NCBI GenBank assembly: GCA_029059925.1
Contig: JAIDVA010000349.1
Span: forward strand, 1 to 8,175
Direction: 5' to 3'
Length of the DNA: 8,175 bases
Origin: Eubacterium sp.
GTDB lineage: Bacteria > Bacillota > Clostridia > Oscillospirales > Acutalibacteraceae
Below, in pieces: positions 5,523-8,175 of the stretch (position 1 is the first letter of the stretch; every line of letters starts with the position of its first letter). The position numbers were made by a program, and so were the translations under genes. The notes beneath the pieces were generated by a model. The model was not told the DNA's origin. It saw only the letters and a program-made list of their open reading frames with translations, and ran no database searches.

Positions 5523-5808
5523 TTAAATTTATGGTTTTTAGCTTTTTATTGTGCTCTCTTATGAATTTTATAATCTATACTTTCGTAGGGTGCGACGTAA
5601 TTCCCCTGTCAGAGGAAATGTCACGTAATGATATTTACATTATATTCTACAAAGGTTAGATTACGTGGTTCGTAGGGTGTGATGCCCACATCACACCGCG
5701 GAACGATGTTATTCCCCTGTCAGGGGAAATGTCACGCAGTGACAAAAGGGTTCACATCGTTCCCTACGATTATTTACTCTACACTTGCTAATATAAACTA
5801 TAATTTAA
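5523..5808. repeat. Palindrome-rich, MITE-like repeat element, copy 2 (decayed)
   Basis: This has the same make-up and nearly the same length (about 286 bases) as the element at 2381-2660. The ends TTAAATTTATGGTTTTTAGC (5523-5542) and GCTAATATAAACTATAATTTA (about 5787-5808) are imperfect inverted repeats similar to those of copy 1. Inside are a truncated module at 5584-5632 (missing its right arm), a short hairpin with arms GGTGTGATG and CATCACACC around CCCA (5676-5697), and a full module at 5700-5763 with arms GGAACGATGT and ACATCGTTCC around the same TTCCCCT/AGGGGAA and GTCAC/GTGAC hairpins. The 56-base core 5704-5759 differs from 2463-2518 at one base. The right end lies 4 bases from the stop codon of the XRE gene. 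The GGGCG hairpins of copy 1 are absent. Confidence 0.78.
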
Positions 5809-5812
5809 CATG

Positions 5813-6592
5813 TTAGTTTTGATTATCCTTTTTCGGTTTTAGTGCATCGGCGATTATGTAGTATATGGGTATGGTTAAAAACATAATCCATGTTGGGTGC
5901 CATATGCTCATAAACATTCCTACCGTCAGATATACTGTTACTACCAAAACGGGATATGCAAAGGCAGATGGATTTTTTGTTTTTACTGCCGCAATAAAGG
6001 ATTCGATAATCGGTATCAGGAAGATAAGCAGCCAGCCGAGTGCCCAGCCTTTGTCAAAGGTAAAGCCGATAATCAGATATGCTATGATTACAGCCGCAGG
6101 GAGAATTGCATGAAACCACAGATGCTTTGAATCATCGCGTTTAAATATATAATCCTCGCCTATACCATCAACCTCAACACCTCTGCTGCCGATATGCACA
6201 CTTTCACCATTCTTTGTTTCAATATGTATTCCCGAAAAGGAAATATCAACCTTGTCCTTGCCGTCGTGAACATGAATGCCGTTTACAAAGCTGACCTTTT
6301 TATCAGAATCTTCTTTGTCTGCAGTTTCGTTATTGGTGCTTTCTTCTGAGCTGCTCTGCGAACCTGTGGTTGTTGACTTGTGCACCTCGTCTGTGCCGTT
6401 AATCAGCTCGTCAATCGTTATATCATAAAGCTTTGCAAGTGTAATAAGGTTATCTGTATCAGGGCTGCTCTCGCCGCGCTCCCATTTTGATATTGCCTGG
6501 CGGGATACACCTATTTGTGCGGCAAGCTCCTCCTGTGAATATCCGTTCGCTTTTCTGTACTGAAAAAGTCTGTTTGCTGTTTCCTTTGTCAT
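5813..6592 (-). CDS. XRE-family regulator fused to a four-helix membrane domain
   Basis: Residues 5-62 form a classic XRE helix-turn-helix: LFQYRKANGYSQEELAAQIG, then VSRQAISKWERGESSPD, and LAKLYDITIDELING. A Ser/Thr/Glu-rich linker (70-98) leads to a beta-rich stretch (99-150: repeated I-H-V / I-H-I and V-H-I-G motifs). The tail has four hydrophobic segments at about 157-178, 183-203, 211-231 and 234-251. The protein would thus bind DNA while anchored in the membrane, perhaps reading an envelope signal through the tail; that is inference. AGGTGA 6 bases before the ATG at 6592 fixes the start. The gene is divergent from the PadR-DUF2812 operon across 201 bases, so cross-regulation is plausible. 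A repeat element begins directly after its stop. Confidence 0.9.
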   Translation of the reverse strand: MTKETANRLFQYRKANGYSQEELAAQIGVSRQAISKWERGESSPDTDNLITLAKLYDITIDELINGTDEVHKSTTTGSQSSSEESTNNETADKEDSDKKVSFVNGIHVHDGKDKVDISFSGIHIETKNGESVHIGSRGVEVDGIGEDYIFKRDDSKHLWFHAILPAAVIIAYLIIGFTFDKGWALGWLLIFLIPIIESFIAAVKTKNPSAFAYPVLVVTVYLTVGMFMSIWHPTWIMFLTIPIYYIIADALKPKKDNQN

Positions 6593-6634
6593 TATATCAC
6601 CTCATATAAATGATAACAGATATTGCCTGCCATT

Positions 6635-6680
6635 GCTATACATTTTAGTATGAAATTATGCAACTATAGGTTGCCGCAAC
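6635..6680 (-). promoter_or_regulatory. Candidate promoter and operator of the XRE gene
   Basis: On the minus strand TTGCAT (6658-6663), 17 bases, TATAGC (6635-6640) could drive the XRE gene. Over the -35 lie three alternating half-sites, GCAAC (6660-6664), GTTGC (6670-6674) and GCAAC (6676-6680), forming two overlapping inverted repeats that could be an autoregulatory site. The promoter match is moderate. Confidence 0.4.
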
Positions 6681-6710
6681 TGAAATTACGTTGAAAATTA
6701 TAGCAGAGTA

Positions 6711-6759
6711 TTGACAAATATATATCGCAGTGCTATACTATGTCGTAGTGCGATATATA
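6711..6759 (+). promoter_or_regulatory. PadR operon promoter with inverted-repeat operator
   Basis: TTGACA (6711-6716), 17 bases, TATACT (6734-6739) is a near-consensus sigma-A promoter. TATATATCGCA (6719-6729) and TGCGATATATA (6749-6759) form a perfect 11-bp inverted repeat that brackets the -10 box. The same stretch also reads as a direct repeat, CGCAGTGCTATA (6726-6737) and CGTAGTGCGATA (6744-6755), period 18. PadR proteins commonly repress their own operon from such sites, so this is most likely the PadR operator. Confidence 0.82.
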
Positions 6760-6793
6760 ACAGCGCGATTTATTGATTAACGGAGAAAATAAA

Positions 6794-7105
6794 ATGGATT
6801 CACATATTAAAAAGGTATATGTGCCGATGACCGAAACAGGATTTTATATTCTGCTGTGCCTGCGAGAAGAGGCACACGGCTACAGCATTGTCCAGCAGGT
6901 GGAAAAACTGACAGACGGTGAAATTAGAATAAGTCCGGGTACAATGTACGGCAGTCTTTCCAAAATGGAGAAGGACGGACTGATTCGCTTTGTCCGTGAA
7001 GAGGACAAACGAAAAATTTATAGAATTACTGATTTGGGCAGACAGGTGCTTGATTTGGAAATAAACAGGATAAAGCGTTTGTACAGGACGATTTCGGAGG
7101 TATGA
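6794..7105 (+). CDS. PadR family transcriptional regulator
   Basis: This 103-residue winged-helix protein is of the short PadR type. Visible are FYILLCLREEAHGYSIVQQV (17-36, helix 1 to helix 2 with the HGY motif), the recognition region ISPGTMYGSLSKMEKDGLI (46-64) and the wing KRKIYRITDLGRQVL (72-86). PadR dimers usually repress their own promoter and a neighbouring membrane or efflux gene. The ATG at 6794 is set by GGAGA at 6782-6786; an in-frame TTG at 6773 lacks a site. It is followed after 4 bases by a DUF2812 gene, a pairing common in Clostridia. The inverted repeat at 6719-6759 is its probable target. The signal that releases it is unknown. Confidence 0.94.
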   Translation: MDSHIKKVYVPMTETGFYILLCLREEAHGYSIVQQVEKLTDGEIRISPGTMYGSLSKMEKDGLIRFVREEDKRKIYRITDLGRQVLDLEINRIKRLYRTISEV

Positions 7106-7109
7106 TGAG

Positions 7110-7655
7110 ATGAAGGATAGAAAATTGAGAATAAGATTCTTCAATATTGTGCAGTGGAAGCAGGAACAGGATTACCTGCGTGCGCAGCATAATAACGGCT
7201 GGAAGTTTGTCAAATTAAATTGTTTATGCTGTTATCATTTTGAAAAATGCGAGCCTGAGGATGTAAAATATCAGCTCGATTATAACCCTGAGGGTATTGC
7301 ACATAAGGTAGAATATGTGCAGATGTTTGGCGACTGCGGCTGGGAATATCTGCAGGATTATGTAGGATACAGCTATTTCAGAAAGCCCGTGTCTGAAATG
7401 CAGAATCAGGATGAAGAAATTTTTTGCGATGACGCTTCAAGGCTTGATATGATGAAAAGAGTATTCAAGGGCAGATTGATACCGCTTATTTTAATCTTTT
7501 TCGCGGTAATAATACCGCAGATGTTTATACAGCTCCATTCAAATGTTCCTTTTGGAAAGGGAATATTTATTCTTTATGTTGTTTTGGCTGTTATATATTT
7601 AATTTGTTTTGCCATATTTGCATATCAATATTGGAAATATAAAAAATCATTATAG
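7110..7655 (+). CDS. DUF2812 domain membrane protein
   Basis: The 181-residue protein has the DUF2812 pattern in its first 95 residues: WKQEQDYLRAQHNNGWKF (16-33), YHFEKCEPEDVKYQLDYN (42-59), and MFGDCGWEYLQDYVGYSYFRK (72-92), followed by two hydrophobic helices at about 123-141 and 151-174 and a basic end. The domain's role is not known; in this family it sits beside PadR regulators and is thought to act with them, which is inference from gene order. The start at 7110 follows GGAGG (7096-7100) that lies inside the end of padR, so the two genes are translated from one transcript. ATGs at 7102 and 7105 hit a stop almost at once. A strong terminator follows. Confidence 0.9.
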   Translation: MKDRKLRIRFFNIVQWKQEQDYLRAQHNNGWKFVKLNCLCCYHFEKCEPEDVKYQLDYNPEGIAHKVEYVQMFGDCGWEYLQDYVGYSYFRKPVSEMQNQDEEIFCDDASRLDMMKRVFKGRLIPLILIFFAVIIPQMFIQLHSNVPFGKGIFILYVVLAVIYLICFAIFAYQYWKYKKSL

Positions 7656-7679
7656 TTTTAATTGGATAGTGAGAAAATA

Positions 7680-7717
7680 AAAACAGATAAGTCTTTAAAA
7701 CAAGGCTTATCTGTTTT
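7680..7717. terminator. Two-way intrinsic terminator
   Basis: AAAACAGATAAGTCTT (7680-7695) pairs with AAGGCTTATCTGTTTT (7702-7717), 16 pairs with one wobble, loop TAAAAC. It ends the PadR-DUF2812 operon and, from the other side, the deacetylase gene that stops at 7724. Confidence 0.92.
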
Positions 7718-7723
7718 GTTATA

Positions 7724-8175
7724 TTACCATTCGCTTGAAAGCACCCAATTTTCATACGGCAGCATATGACCAAACGCATCGTATGCACCCTGTGCTGTCG
7801 GGAGATACAGCTGAATGATTTGCTTTTTCATATCCAGATCATCATCACTTAATCTTTCGCCGCTGAGATTATTGTTCGGTCCGTAATAATGACCGAAATA
7901 ATAAAGACTTGTGCCTGAATTTTTTGTGCCGCTCATACAGTCTGTAACGATTTCGCTTACCTGCTTGTGATGGTATTTGTTGTATTCACCGTCAGGGTTA
8001 TGGGTTACTACCGTGTCCCATTTCTTATAGTTGAGAAGTAATGTTATATCTGCTGCCATACCCGATTTACAGGTTGACCAGTAGTCGGTTTCGTAGCCCT
8101 TATATCTGCCGTTTGAATCGTAAAAATTCCTTGCAGTATCAGGGTAAGAGAGGATAAGCCCCTTGTCGTCACCAT
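7724..8175 (-). CDS. PIG-L/LmbE-type deacetylase, 3' part (runs off the window)
   Basis: The last 150 codons of a minus-strand gene are present; the frame stays open to the window edge, so the ATG at 8059 is internal and the true start lies beyond 8175. The segment VVTHNPDGEYNKYHHKQVSEIV contains the family's second zinc-binding region (THN-x-x-GEYN-x-x-H-H). PIG-L/LmbE enzymes remove acetyl groups from N-acetylglucosamine-type sugars. The first zinc motif (usually P-H-x-D-D/E near the N-terminus) would be outside. The visible part continues with ILSYPDTARNFYDSNG and WSTCKSG upstream and a Tyr/Leu-rich end (YLPTAQGAYDAFGHMLPYE). Substrate and location cannot be told without the N-terminus; a secreted, surface-glycan enzyme is possible. 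Confidence 0.87.
   Translation of the reverse strand, partial: GDDKGLILSYPDTARNFYDSNGRYKGYETDYWSTCKSGMAADITLLLNYKKWDTVVTHNPDGEYNKYHHKQVSEIVTDCMSGTKNSGTSLYYFGHYYGPNNNLSGERLSDDDLDMKKQIIQLYLPTAQGAYDAFGHMLPYENWVLSSEW

Overview
The window looks like a chromosomal piece from a low-to-moderate-GC Firmicute of the class Clostridia, probably a gut Oscillospiraceae/Ruminococcus-type organism. This rests on codon use (CTT, GCT, ACA and AAG favoured in gap), strong AGGAGG-type ribosome sites, A/T-flanked intrinsic terminators, and gene families common in that group: PadR with DUF2812, an XRE regulator with a membrane tail, DUF5131 and a DUF6809-like small protein. The assignment is an inference; no rRNA or other marker is present. 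No tRNA, rRNA, CRISPR array, transposase or integrase was seen.

Layout. 32-1888 (+) encodes a large three-helix membrane protein of unknown function, closed by a strong two-way terminator. 1933-2085 (-) is the C-terminal remnant of an XRE regulator. 2118-2379 (+) is a small DUF6809-like gene split by a frameshift. 2381-2660 is a palindrome-rich repeat element with 15-bp terminal inverted repeats. 2732-3610 (+) is a DUF5131 (phage Gp37/Gp68-like) protein with a seven-cysteine tail. 3781-4794 (+) is gap, the glycolytic GAPDH, with its own leader and terminator.

5354 back to 4825 (-) is a compact three-gene operon: a ribbon-helix-helix DNA-binding protein of 55 residues and two small proteins (50 and 57 residues) that resemble each other. 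Its upstream region holds two related AT-rich inverted repeats, one over a candidate -10 box. 5523-5808 is a second, more decayed copy of the repeat element. Between the two copies the 56-base core is almost unchanged, while the outer stem arms differ in a base-pair-preserving way.

5813-6592 (-) is an XRE regulator fused to a four-helix membrane domain. It is divergent from a PadR-DUF2812 operon (6794-7655, +) whose consensus-like promoter sits around an 11-bp perfect inverted repeat. After a shared terminator, 7724-8175 (-) is the 3' part of a PIG-L/LmbE-type deacetylase that runs off the window.

How it fits together: gap is the only clear housekeeping gene. The rest is mostly small regulatory units (PadR/DUF2812, XRE-membrane, RHH operon) separated by shared two-way terminators. 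The two points most worth following up are the RHH plus tandem-paralogue operon and the repeat family with compensatory stem changes.
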